This document shows positions 11,732-23,096 of a DNA stretch of 64,000 nt, piece by piece. Positions within the stretch are counted from its first letter, which is position 1; each line of letters begins with the position of its first letter. The notes beneath the pieces are model-generated. The model ran no database searches. It was given only the letters and a program-made list of their open reading frames with translations, and was not told the DNA's origin. The translations under genes were made by a program, and so were the position numbers. The stretch lies in contig JABVXU010000061.1 in assembly GCA_013365365.1 (NCBI GenBank), forward strand, positions 124,001 to 188,000, written 5' to 3'. Origin of the DNA: Cruorifilaria tuberocauda (taxonomy: Eukaryota; Nematoda; Chromadorea; Rhabditida; Onchocercidae).

Positions 11732-14700
11732 ATGGGTATAATTCGACGACATAACGCGACGGATATAACTTACCGTGACTGCGTGAGATGTACAATGTCA
11801 GACACGATTGATGGAGGAATCTCAAACTTGAAAAGGGAAATTAACAGTAGTACTATTCGTCGGCATCATTCCGAGCCTATTTATTGCTCTAGTAGTCTTT
11901 CACAAGTTTTTCCGGTTTGTTTCTTTATTCGTGGCTTCCGTTTTTTTCTTATTACCATTATTTTATCTCAGTTCTATAAGATATTGATATTTTTGTCATC
12001 GTTGGATTGTGTTTTTATATAGAATCATGTGCTTAAGTATTGAGTGAATTGTATTTTCCAGTGAATCATATCGCTTGGGAATGAAACGCAAAGTTTTAAT
12101 GCATCCAACTAAATTGAATTCTTAATTGACTTTGCTTAAAATTACATGTTATTATTATTTTTCGAGGTAGATTTATGATAGCAATTTGAGTGGTATAGGG
12201 TCCAAAGGAAACATTGGATTTGCGTTTGCAAACCAGTGCAATGGATGATAGTCGAATTGGAGGAAGTTGGGATGATGCAAAACGTTTCCTCATTCATTCA
12301 CGAAAACAAGACCTAGAAATTTCGAGGGATATGGAACGTGTAAATTTTTATATATTATCTACTTAAACATAAAGTCTTAACTTTCATGGCGATATTTCTT
12401 GAATTAACGGGAGAACAGATAGATCCGCAAACGTCATGGCATTTCGACTGCATATTTTTGGCCGGGATCTCTGGCTACCCTGAATCCTTTCTACCAATAT
12501 TCAACGTCTTCTTTATCATAATTCTTATGTGGATAAGAATTTCCTGTATAATGAATAACATTAAGTCGAAAAGGAATTCAGAACGCTGCCGTCTCATGAT
12601 TTCCTTATAAGTTTTGACGAATGAACAACTAGAGTTATCGGAATTTTTTTAGGAAAATATGCACTTATATCTTAGTGAGATGCTTATTGCTGCCATGGAA
12701 CAGATGCAATGGCGCGCAATAGTTGAATCTCAGCAGAATTCCATTGCTCAAGCCAAAAATGTTAGTATTTGGAGATGTTAGAAAAGGATACCTCCGGCTA
12801 ATCTCGGCTGATGCGTTTATGCTAAAGTACTAAAGTTTTTATTATAACAACATCAGATATTATGTATACAGTATACCAAGTGTTATTTGTTTCAAGTGCT
12901 GTAGCCGTAAGCAGTGTTTTTTTCGAAATATTATTTGTTACGGTGATTGTAATTCAATTCAATATTAGTGAATTTCATATTCTAGTGATGAAAGATTTCT
13001 GATAATTGTAATTTTCAGACAAATTCTTGTCCAACATTGGCAATGTCTTCCTCAGAGTCGGTTTGTGACAATCCGTCTGAACAAATCGACAAAAAAAATA
13101 CTGCTGGTCCATCTGTATTTTGTGCCTCTGCTGAAGATTTGCAGTGTAGTGAGGATAAGAAATTGTAAGCGAAAGAGATAGCGATATTCGCTTTATTAAT
13201 TTTTAATTGAGAAGCAGTAAAATATTTTTCTGGAATAGTTTCGTAGCTCGATGAAAATGACTATACAAAAGCTCAATTTTGAAGATTATTTTATATGTCA
13301 ATAATAAATTCAATATAAACAGTGAATTTGACGATGACAGCAGTATTCATGAAAATTCGGCCGAGGCAGTTGCATCCTCATTATTCAAGCAATTTTCGAC
13401 GGCTTACAAACCACGCTCAGCTGCCGATATACAGTGGCTTGTTTCTTATGCACAAGCACCTCAAAGGGTATTTTTCTCTTTCTTTTATTTTTTATATTAT
13501 TTTTGTGCATATTTTAAAAACTATAAGCTTTTCCAGCTTCTTCCTATGCCAAGTGATATAGCGATATTTTTCGATGAATTGGGTAGCGATGGTCGACCAA
13601 TTTTCTTTCGTGGTTCAGAAAATTGGGCACCTCCGAGGAAACAGTGGATTTTTCGACTGCATCCAGAGCTTCAAAGGTTTTATATTTATTAATTGACTAT
13701 AATTTTATTGTCAGGTATAATTTATTATCAGATAATCGAATTATCAAATAATATGAGACGGTGTATTATTTATTCCTAATATCGAATATGTTTTGACAGA
13801 TTCTAAAGATCAAAATCTATTTTATTAATATCTATGGAATCATTGAACGGTATGTGCTGCTGAATTATACCAGTTTTAACAGATTTTTTGAAGCAATTTA
13901 TATATGGGTGATTGCTTCTTTTAACAGCCAATTTTCGAAGTTGAATGGAAGTTTTCATCATTGTAGTTTTAGTGTGCGAAAACTTCTTGAACAACAACAA
14001 TATCGCTGTGGTGGATGTGGTATTAAAGTTGCTAAAGTATACTGTCGTCGAATGCGTTATTGCGATTATTATGGCAGAGTATTTTGTCAGCGATGTCATC
14101 AAGGCGCAAGAAGTCGTATCCCAGCACGTATTGTATATCAATGGAATTTTAAGTGTGTTTATCTAGTTATCTTTTGGGGGTTGTCAGAATATTAATAAAG
14201 TAAAACTGTCTGGGCTATTAAGTGGACGATTCTTAACATTAGATAGATGATACATACTGTTAACAGTACTTAACAGTGGATATATTTTGCAGAGAGTATC
14301 CTGTATCCGATATAGCATATCGTTTCTTATTAGATAATCATCGACAACCGGTGATCAACGCATCAGCGATTGATTCTCGTTTCTACAACAGAATTCGTCG
14401 GTTAAAAAAAATTAGGGAATTACGAATAAAACTTGTACATATTTGGTCCTATATACGACTCTGTAATATTGCTAAAGAAACAATTACAAAATATGGAAAG
14501 TGAGTGTTAGTATCCCTTCTTACTTTAAAATGTTAAAGTTATTTATGAATATTCGATGTCTTTAGTAAATCAGTTTAGGCGAATCAGTAAATATCAACAT
14601 CTAAACAACTTTTAACATCACGTTCTAAAATAGCTTAAAATAACAATACTGTTTTTTTTGTGCTTTTGAAAATTCTCAATTTAGATATTCAGTGGAAGGG

Positions 14701-15269
14701 GCAAGTTAGGTGAAATTGAGGATGCCGCTCTGCAAAAACCATTAAGACATTATGTTACATCACTGAATTTTTTATAAAGTTACTCGACTGAGTGTGAGGA
14801 ACACATTCCAAACGGAAATAATGTTTCCAATACCAAAATATATTTCAGTTTATACTCTACGTTTTTGACAGTGCCAAATTATATGTTATCAGATGCGGAT
14901 GTCTACTCAGTGGAAGATTTAGAAAATGTACGAAAAGGAGAACTTTTTCGAATTATCGCTCCTGTCGTACAATATGGACAATATCATGTTGAAGGATGCG
15001 AGGTTATTGTATCATTTATATTACTCTTATTAGTATCATTTTATTTAAAGTGAAAAATTCTCAAATAATTTTAGCATTGTCGTGCTCAGGCATTCGTATG
15101 TGAACTTTGTGACCAAAAGAATGATTTGCTATTTCCATTTCAAGTTGAACATGTTAATCGATGTGAAGAATGCGGTTCATTAAGTCATAAAAAATGCGCT
15201 AACAAACTGCAAAAGGACGGAAAACCATGTCCTAAATGTTTACGAATCCAACAAAACCTGTTTGTTTAA
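11732..15269 (+). CDS. rubcn: Rubicon-family autophagy regulator (Rubicon-homology domain)
   Basis: Ten exons: 11732-11905 (or 11914), 12199-12339, 12653-12760, 13019-13164, 13323-13467, 13537-13676, 13928-14152, 14293-14499, 14849-15002, 15075-15269. All phases match and the protein is about 544 aa. The C-terminal 240 residues form the Rubicon-homology domain: CGGCG, RMRYCDYYGRVFCQRCH, IPARIVYQWNFK, VRKGEL, VCELC, FPFQVEHVNRCEECG and CPKC, a string of zinc-binding Cys/His pairs. The preceding NWAPPRKQWIF block and the LLPMPSD motif resemble Rubicon/Pacer more than DEF8 or PLEKHM1. Rubicon proteins bind Rab7 and the PI3KC3/Beclin complex and adjust autophagosome-endosome maturation. No RUN domain is visible. 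The ATG follows the acceptor GATTTCAG by 7 nt. Confidence 0.85.
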
Positions 15270-16334
15270 TTTCTTGTTGTAGTCAAATTGATATTAGAAA
15301 ATGTGATAGTTAAGTAAGTTCTTTTTATTGCACAAGTTGTTACTAATAATTTGCTTGACCTAATGTCTAACACTTTTAACTTATGGTTCAATAAGTGCAT
15401 CGTTTCATTTTTTGAACTTATGGAATTTTTCGTGGAAGCCTTCAAAATTTTTGCGAAATTTTTTTACAAAATATTTCTCCTACAATGAAATTTTTGTATT
15501 AAATTTTAAGTGAACGGCATCGATGTTATTCGGAATGGTCTTTGACAGCAGCTGAACAGGAAGGTTCAACGACGCTATCGTTGGATGATTAATGGAAGTG
15601 TTGTATTTTAATCTAACACAAATTTATTCAAGATATATAAATTCATTTCTAACTTCAGATTATTATTATCTTATCTATTCTTATTTAGATATTTTGAAAT
15701 TGTCATTGATTTCTCATGGATTCCTTTTTTAATTAGTTCCAAAGGAATCGTTTATATCATTTTACCAATAGAAAAGAGACTGTAATTATGTATACCAATT
15801 TCGTTTTCTTTAATCGATTTTCCGCAGATGGTTTGCGACTTTCCAAGAGTTGCATAAATAGGTCATAATAAAAAATTATAAAGAGAAAAATTTTTTGATT
15901 TTTGACTTGAGTTTTAGAATGCTTATCTTCTGCGCACGATTAACTTATAATCGATTTCATAATTAGAAAATGTTATTAAATATATATTTGATGACTGATT
16001 CGCTGCTAAAATATATGGTACATTACATTTATAATTTCTTGCCTTTTAGCATAATTCTTTTGCAATGTATTTATGTTCAGAAATATGCACTTTATATTTT
16101 TAGTATAGCAATGTTATCAGCATTCAAGTAAGCAATTTTGTTGTGTAACATAACTCTATTAAAATATAATTGTATTGATCATTGGGAATTTCGATATTGT
16201 CGGATCTTTTGTGACTGTGACTAGATTGAGGGGCTTCTTTTTGCTATTGAATGAAGTCTCTTCTATTTGCGGAGAATCAAACTGCTGGCTTTCTGTGTCA
16301 GGTAGATGTGATGCACGATGTGTTTGGCTAATAC

Positions 16335-16356
16335 TTCAAACTTGGGTAATTAAACC
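16335..16356 (-). ncRNA. SL1 spliced-leader sequence copy (SL RNA gene variant, pseudogene or SL-bearing retrocopy)
   Basis: On the minus strand, 21 of 22 positions equal nematode SL1 (GGTTTAATTACCCAAGTTTG then AA instead of AG), and the next bases are GTATTA, so a GT donor is preserved exactly where the SL RNA has one. GTTTG of the leader can pair with CAAAC about 10 nt past the junction, recalling SL RNA stem I. No canonical Sm site (AATTTTTGG type) is visible in the next 80 nt and no 5S rRNA gene is adjacent. A chance 21-nt match in 64 kb is essentially excluded, so the origin from SL1 is firm; a functional SL RNA gene is not. Confidence 0.6.
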
Positions 16357-18577
16357 TTTATTTCGACAGATTTGATAACATACAATAGCGCAACATTAAA
16401 CATTAACATTACCAATTCGACATTATCAAGGAGAGTTTCAACATACAATATTAAAGAGAATTTTCAAGACGGTATTAATAAGAAAAAGAAAAAGGAAAAC
16501 CGTTTTATCTCTTGTTAACCGGCCACCTTTTTGAAGCAAATCCTTAGCAATACTCCTGGAGTTCAGACTTTCTTTGTTCTGGTGGAAGGAGGATCATGAT
16601 AGTTCAAAGATTACAACAATATTAAATTCAGAATAAAGAATTTCATAATTCTTCGGATTTCAACAACAGACATGTAATATTATATTTATTAATTCTCACT
16701 TTCTGTAATCCTCTTCGCGATAGTTAAAAAATATGTTGGAGATTATCAATAACCCTTTGTACATGATCAGTTTCCATAAATTTTTATTATTATAGTCAGT
16801 CGTGCATCCAGTTCTATTTTCTTTCGATTGAAAAACAAGTGCATAAGAAAAAAGAAAGCAGAAGAAGAATTCCAATCTATAATTTTTTCTTTTGCATACG
16901 AGTATAAAAATGTTTTTCTATTCTAAAAGAATAACTGAGAATGATTCATTCATCAATTCTTATTCTATCATTTAATTTGTCTCATTTCATGTTAACTTTC
17001 TCATCATTCATGATAGATAAATGAGTTGCTCGATAACTGGATAAATTTTTTAGTATATTTATATTTATATTTATATTTTAAGGTTGTTAATGTAAGGAAA
17101 ATTTTATTTCAGACAAATATATTGCAAAAGTTAGAAGATGATAGGCAAGCAATGTTGCATTATTTGGATAATTTTTTTCATTTTTCATTTATAACTATTT
17201 AGTCAATTTTACATATAAATATACTAGATTTACTTTATCTATCATTGCAATGCCTTTCAGTTCTTCCAAAAAAAAGTTTTTTTTTACATGGTTGATCAGT
17301 TACTCATACCGACGAAAATTTTCGACAAAATGATTTCTTGAAATGTAGCAATTACAATTGTCCTTCAAAAAGCAACATTTGCAGCAAATGTAAACATAAG
17401 TAAAAAAGTTAGTCCTTCACTAAACTTTTATGAAGCAATGAATGATTAATGTAAAATTGCTAGCAACAAAAAGCGCGAAAGTTAAGAGCAAGTTTAAAAC
17501 CATCAAAAATTATCGGACAAAAAATTTTACAGCAAAAAAATATATCGAAACACAGTCGGTTTAAAAGATAATCATGAAAGCATCGGCGAGAAGAGAAAGT
17601 AAATTTGACTACAGTAGACTTCAAAAGGAGGGAAAAATTTACTGAAGCTAAAAGTGAAACGAAAAACTACCAAACATTCAAAAAAAAGCATTCTGGTTCA
17701 CAAAACACGCGAACATTAAACTTGCTAGACTAAAAAATAATCTTATCAGTAAATGGCATGTGTTTTCAAAGATAATTGTAGTTTTTATTATCATACCTTC
17801 CTTGTCCTTACCTGTTCATTGCCTTATCATTAAGCATAAAAACATTTGTTAGCATTTCTTCATTCGATTCTTTCATTCAAAATGAATAATATTAGTTGTT
17901 AAATGATCGAAACATGAAAGAGCTATGAAATCATCATACCGCAGCAATTCTGTAGCGTTATGGTAGCATTAGAAGCAAATCAGCGATAGAAGTTTGCAAA
18001 TAAGATCTACAAGTAATTTCAATGCTACACTTAATTATTTCTCAATCAGAAAGCATCGATTTCTTCTACGCATTGTAAATTAAAACTTTAATAAATTTAC
18101 TCTAATTATCTGGTATAATTTTAAGCGGTTTGAGCTTAGAAACAGAAGAAAAACTTTATATTTTTGTTTGCATATTTTAATTTAAAAATTAATATTAAAA
18201 TATCTGGAAAAGTGAGGCAATCGGAAGTAAGGTACATTTTTGGCTAAGGAGGAAAATGCAATATAAAAGTAAATTACCATTAAGAATATTTCATATTAGC
18301 AAAGAATGAACTGTTAAATGTATTATCATAATTTGTTAACTATTACTTAAAAAGCATTTTAATATTTCTTCAAATTTAATTCTTTTCATTTATTCGATCA
18401 CTCACTCACTTCATTGTTATTTTTATGAAAAGCTGCCATTTCTTTCATGATAATATTAATGTGAAATTTCAGATTCCATTAATGTCGTTTAAAATGAATT
18501 GATTTTAAAACAACTGATATAAAAAAGCATTTTATGCTGAAAATATAAAAAATGATAAGTGAAAATATGAAGGAAAT

Positions 18578-18693
18578 ATGATTCCATCAGATCGATCATT
18601 TATTTTTGTCAAAAAACTTCAAATAGGTCGCTTGAGAGAGACATTGGCATTAGCTGTGATACGTGTACTATTCGGTATTTCTACAGAATTGAA
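18578..18693 (+). other. Orphan exon-like ORF with strong 5' splice donor
   Basis: ATG followed by 38 open codons, with a helical-looking middle (GRLRETLALAVIRVLFGIS), ending at AATTGAA|GTGAGT, a near-consensus donor at phase 2. It lies 310 bp upstream of the astacin start, but no acceptor in the right phase was found between them, so it cannot be joined with confidence. It may be an alternative 5' exon or chance. Confidence 0.25.
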
Positions 18694-19002
18694 GTGAGTA
18701 ATACTATCTCTCAGGCCTGAAACAACTCCCATTTCAAATCAAGAAAACCCGTTTCTTTCTTCTTTCCATACCAAACTCTTAATTGCTATTTTAAACACTT
18801 AATTTTACATTGCACACATTCAAATATTCTTCTGTAGCCGACAATCTACTCATTGACAAACATTGATGAGTAGATTGAGATACTCATGAAAGTATAACAA
18901 TAAGTTAAATGAGCACTCTCACTTTCTTTATTCCACACTTACTTTCACTAACTTCTTGTCCATTATTATTCTATTAACTTACTTGTTTATTTTGGATGCG
19001 AT

Positions 19003-22000
19003 ATGCTACTGACCTTAATTACTCTCATAGAAATCTTTCAACAAATAATTTGCAAGCCACATATGAACTTGCATCTGGTACCACCTCAGCAACCACTCTC
19101 ACATTTAATACCTAATAATAATAGACCCGAAACAGATGACCGGTTGTTTCCACCAATATTACCACAACCGCCGCTGCAACCGCCACTACTACTACCACCA
19201 TTTCCGCCACCAGCATTTCCAAAGTCACTACCACTACCACCACCGCCACCGTTATCACCTCTACCGCCACTGTCGCCATTGCCATTATCACCTCTACCAC
19301 CATTGCCGCCACCTCTCCCTCCTCAGTTACCACCATTCTTGAATGTTGATGATGTCCCGCTTCTGATGGAACGTTTCGCCCCGAGTCCGTTTCAGCACAT
19401 ACCACCGCATGAGTTTCGGCGAATACAAATGTTCTGTTATAGATATCCGGGACATAGTAAGTGCAGGTTAAATTTAATACTATTATAGAAATTCTAAATT
19501 AGGAACAATAATTAATTATGCATTATAGCTGTATAGATATTATCGCTGAATTTCAAGTTTTTCATTAATTAAACGAACGGGAAACTTTGGCTTATTCAGG
19601 GAAAAAGAATGGATGACAGTTCAAATGATCAGTATTCCTATGCAGAAAGTGAAGTTTAATTATTTTATTAGCGACATTTTCATACTTTCAAGCAATATTA
19701 TCACAGTGATGTGTAAGTAGCACAAGCAGTTTTAATATTTTGAAAGTGCCATTTTCTCTACAAGCAAGCAAAAAATAATTGTAAGAAAAATGAAGATTTT
19801 AGATTGTCTGAAACGGTCCGAAGTCTCCACAAACTTTCTTTTAAAAAATTTTTGAATGATCAGCCATTTCTTCTTAGTTTTCAATCCTTGAAATTATTTG
19901 AAATTTTTGCTTTACAGAATGCAAGTCATTTTCCATCCATACCAGAAATCCCTCAAGTGAACGTATTCGAAAATGTACCAGCAAGTTTGATTACTGCTAC
20001 TCCGCAGTTTGCATTTCAAGAATTAAAAAAAGAAAACCGAGAAACACTTCTAGTATGTTTATGTCGAATTTATTTCAAGTGAAATACTAATAGCCATGCT
20101 ACATGTTCGATACATAAAACAATTTTTTTTAATCAAACCAACATATTGATTGATATTTTCTACTTTTTAATTTCCAATACATTTTTCCCATTTCGCTGTT
20201 ATCGTTTCCTTTCTGGTCTAACCTGGGAGATTGTAACTTACTCTATCTAAATATGTGTTGTGAATTATTTTCAAAGCCAAGAAATAGCACGGAGTGAATT
20301 TAAAGTGGAAAGAATAAAGAGTAGCATTTTTAGAAGACGTGCTTGAATGAAGTGAAATGTTCGCAGCAAGAAGAAAAATGGACACTAAAGCGTCAGCAAA
20401 TTGCCGTTCTCGAGATGGATCTTGCAAAAAAGTTCCATTTCTCTTTCTCTCTTTTTGAAGATAATAAGCTCTCCGTACTTTCTAATTCTTAGCAATCACA
20501 GTCACTGTGCCCAACTGTTATTTCTTTCCTAATAAATTCATTTGAACGATAAATGATCAAAATTTTAAGTATCTCATAATCGATGTTATCAAACTCAAAA
20601 ATAATGTTGTCAAACACCTAAAATTATGTAGCCTTGCATTTCTGATAATTCTTTTACACGAACTTGCTTTTTACGAAATCTTTTTCAGTTAAAAAAACTT
20701 TACTTTGATAGATTATTTAAGAGTTTCTATAAAAAGTACAAACAGTTTGGAAGAACGTATCGAATTGAGACTTATGCGAACACAACAAGTGAAGAACTCT
20801 TTACTACAATTTGCTGGCATCATTGACTCAGTCTGTCTAAATAGCGTATTTTTAATCCATTATTAGGGAAAAACCTCAGCCTATTAGAATGATATTATCA
20901 AAGCACTCATATCTTACTAAAATATCATTTGAGCGATTCTTATATCACTGGAATGATCATATGAATTAGAAACTGAAGTTCGATTATATAAGGAATATAT
21001 CTTTCTGATGAACTATTTCAGGTAGTACCAGCGGATGATGGAACCTTTCAAGATGATATACTACTCACTATACAGCAATCCAATCATTTAATCAATTCAA
21101 TTAATAATCCAGAGGTACGAAAAAAACGACAATCGTTGTTTCTGGATGATTTACCAAACGAGAAATGGAATGTTACTACGCCAATTAAATATGTTTTAGA
21201 TTCATCTCTTGGTTAGTAAGTAAATAAATCAAACTTATCCAAATTTTGATGATCTTATCAATTTCTTCCTTTCTTCGCTGCAAAATTCACCTGTTTTCTG
21301 CAATTATCACATCTTTTTAATAGAAAGAAAACATATTAATAAGTAATCATAGTAAACAATAATTGGATTAAGCAAAAAACTATGCTACAATTTGATTTTC
21401 ATATCTAATGCATGACTTTCGATTTCTTCTCAGTTGCTTCATCTTAGGATTTTTGCAGAAATAAGCGAGAGAGAGTTAATAATGAAAGCATTGGATGAAA
21501 TTGGATCGCAAACATGCATAAAATTTGAACTTGTTGGAATACAACCAAATGAATCACATCTATTCTATATAAGAATTCCTCAATCAAATATGTAAATAAT
21601 TTTTTATCTTTTCAAATTATCGATATAGCCATTTGATGAAGTTATCCGGTAGTTTTTTACAACTAACAATTTCAACTTCAATTTAACTATCTTCAGGTTT
21701 AATTTCAAAAGAGTTAACTACCATTCAACTAAGAATCCTGACAGATGTAGGGTCTGACCTTCCTCAATTCTTCCTAACAAAATAACTATTGTGATACTTT
21801 TAGCATTAATAAGAGGAGTTTTCAGTTGTGGTTTGAGTTATATTGGTCGAGTAGAAGACGTCAATCCGATCTATTTGAGTTTCACTTGCGAACAGGTAAA
21901 TTATCACATAACAGGTAATGATGCAAATCGTAGGTGTCTAATTTAAAAGGAAAAAATTCATATTTAATTTTTCTACATATTTTTTAATTTACATTTTAAA

Positions 22001-23096
22001 ATTCTTGTTAATATTTGTGCATACTTCATTTCAGGAAAACCAATCTTCATCCTTATAATTCATCGATTTACACTTGCTTCTAGAAAAATGAAACCTCATA
22101 TAATTGCTAATTAATTGTTGCTTCAAAACATAAATTAATTCATAGAGTGATGTTTATTGTAACCAGAAGGATAAGATATATGGCCGTTAAGAACTCATGT
22201 ATAATTAACATTTAGATAAATCATTAACATTTTGTGTCTCAAATAAAAATATAAATCAACTTCGATATGCATATTGCCCTTGATCTTTAAAGGAATTAAT
22301 ATATTTTATCATAATTATTCAAGTTTACGGTTAATATCCTAATTAACGCTTCAGAGTTTTGGTATAATAATCCATGAAACATTGCACGCATTGGGTATAA
22401 ATCATCATCAGTTACGTTCGGATCGTGACGAATATCTCATTGTTAAATGGGAAAATATCAATCCGAAATTGTACGATTACTTTGCTGTATTGGATTCGAA
22501 GAAATTTACAAGGTTCAAGGCTGTTTGTTTCACTCTCATTAATACTAAGAATAATGAGTAAAAGGAGAAAGTTTGGTTAAAGCATTTAGGAATTTTAATA
22601 ACGAATTTCAAAATACAACATTACAGTTACGGTGTGAGCTACGACTACTACAGTATTATGCATTATGGACCATATGTTGGAGCAGTCAATTCAAAGGAGC
22701 CTACTATTGTACCAAAATATCAAAGCGAACGATTTCTCAAAGTAAATTGATGTTTAATTAAATTTACGTTTCTCAAACTAATAAATTTAGTACTTCTTTT
22801 GCAGAATTGTTCTTTGAAGTAATTTCAGGTTATAGGTCAACGAAAAACTTTAAGCGACAAAGATGTTGAATTGCTAACAGCTATGTACTGCAGTAAAGGC
22901 AAGTTACAAATAACCATATCTGAAAAACGATGAGTATTTCCATGATATCCATAATTCTAATCAATAAAGAAAAATACTTATCGTTTTAGGATGTGTTGAC
23001 GTAAACGTCTACTGTGGTTTTTGGGCATTGAAACAGTTTTGCACCCATAACAGTTGGATGAATGAAAATTGTCGCAAGTCGTGCGGCTTATGCTAA
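19003..23096 (+). CDS. Astacin (NAS-type) zinc metalloprotease with Pro-rich N-terminus and ShK domain
   Basis: Nine exons: 19003-19466, 19803-20052, 21022-21211, 21459-21591, 21826-21895, 22355-22512, 22627-22741, 22829-22892 (or 22898 with a GC donor) and 22990-23096; about 516 aa. A short hydrophobic leader precedes a proline-rich stretch (residues 49-112). The propeptide has FQDDILLT near 247, the expected aspartate-switch position, then a basic site RKKR at 271-274. The catalytic domain has HETLHALGINH at 376-386, the Met-turn SIMHYG at 431-436, and four cysteines at astacin positions (QTCIKF, ICGLSY, FTCEQ, AMYC). The family-typical Glu after the third His is His here. The last 35 residues are a ShK-like six-Cys module ending CRKSCGLC. 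Likely secreted, acting on cuticle or matrix. The exon 1-2 junction is the least certain. Confidence 0.88.
19147..19338 (+). repeat. Proline-codon low-complexity tract inside astacin exon 1
   Basis: Degenerate CCN repeats encode 34 prolines in 64 residues, mixed mostly with Leu and Phe and lacking charge. Local GC content is far above the surroundings. The opposite strand is stop-free here only as a shadow of this repeat. Confidence 0.85.

Larger units (their letters stand above)
15270..19002. other. Intergenic, AT-rich, with SL1 copy and an orphan exon-like ORF
   Basis: No complete gene was recognised. It contains AATAAA-like signals near 15860, a TTTATA-type microsatellite at about 17055-17085, the SL1-identical block at 16335-16356, and an ORF with a strong donor at 18578-18693 described separately. 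Confidence 0.6.

Noticed and set aside
16175..16375. 66-codon plus-strand open frame overlapping the SL1 copy
   Set aside because: Lies antisense to the SL1 match and the sense frame behind it; no start context, splice sites or family features.
19112..19405. 97-codon minus-strand open frame rich in Val, Ala and Met
   Set aside because: It is the complement of the proline-codon repeat in the astacin exon; composition explains the lack of stops.
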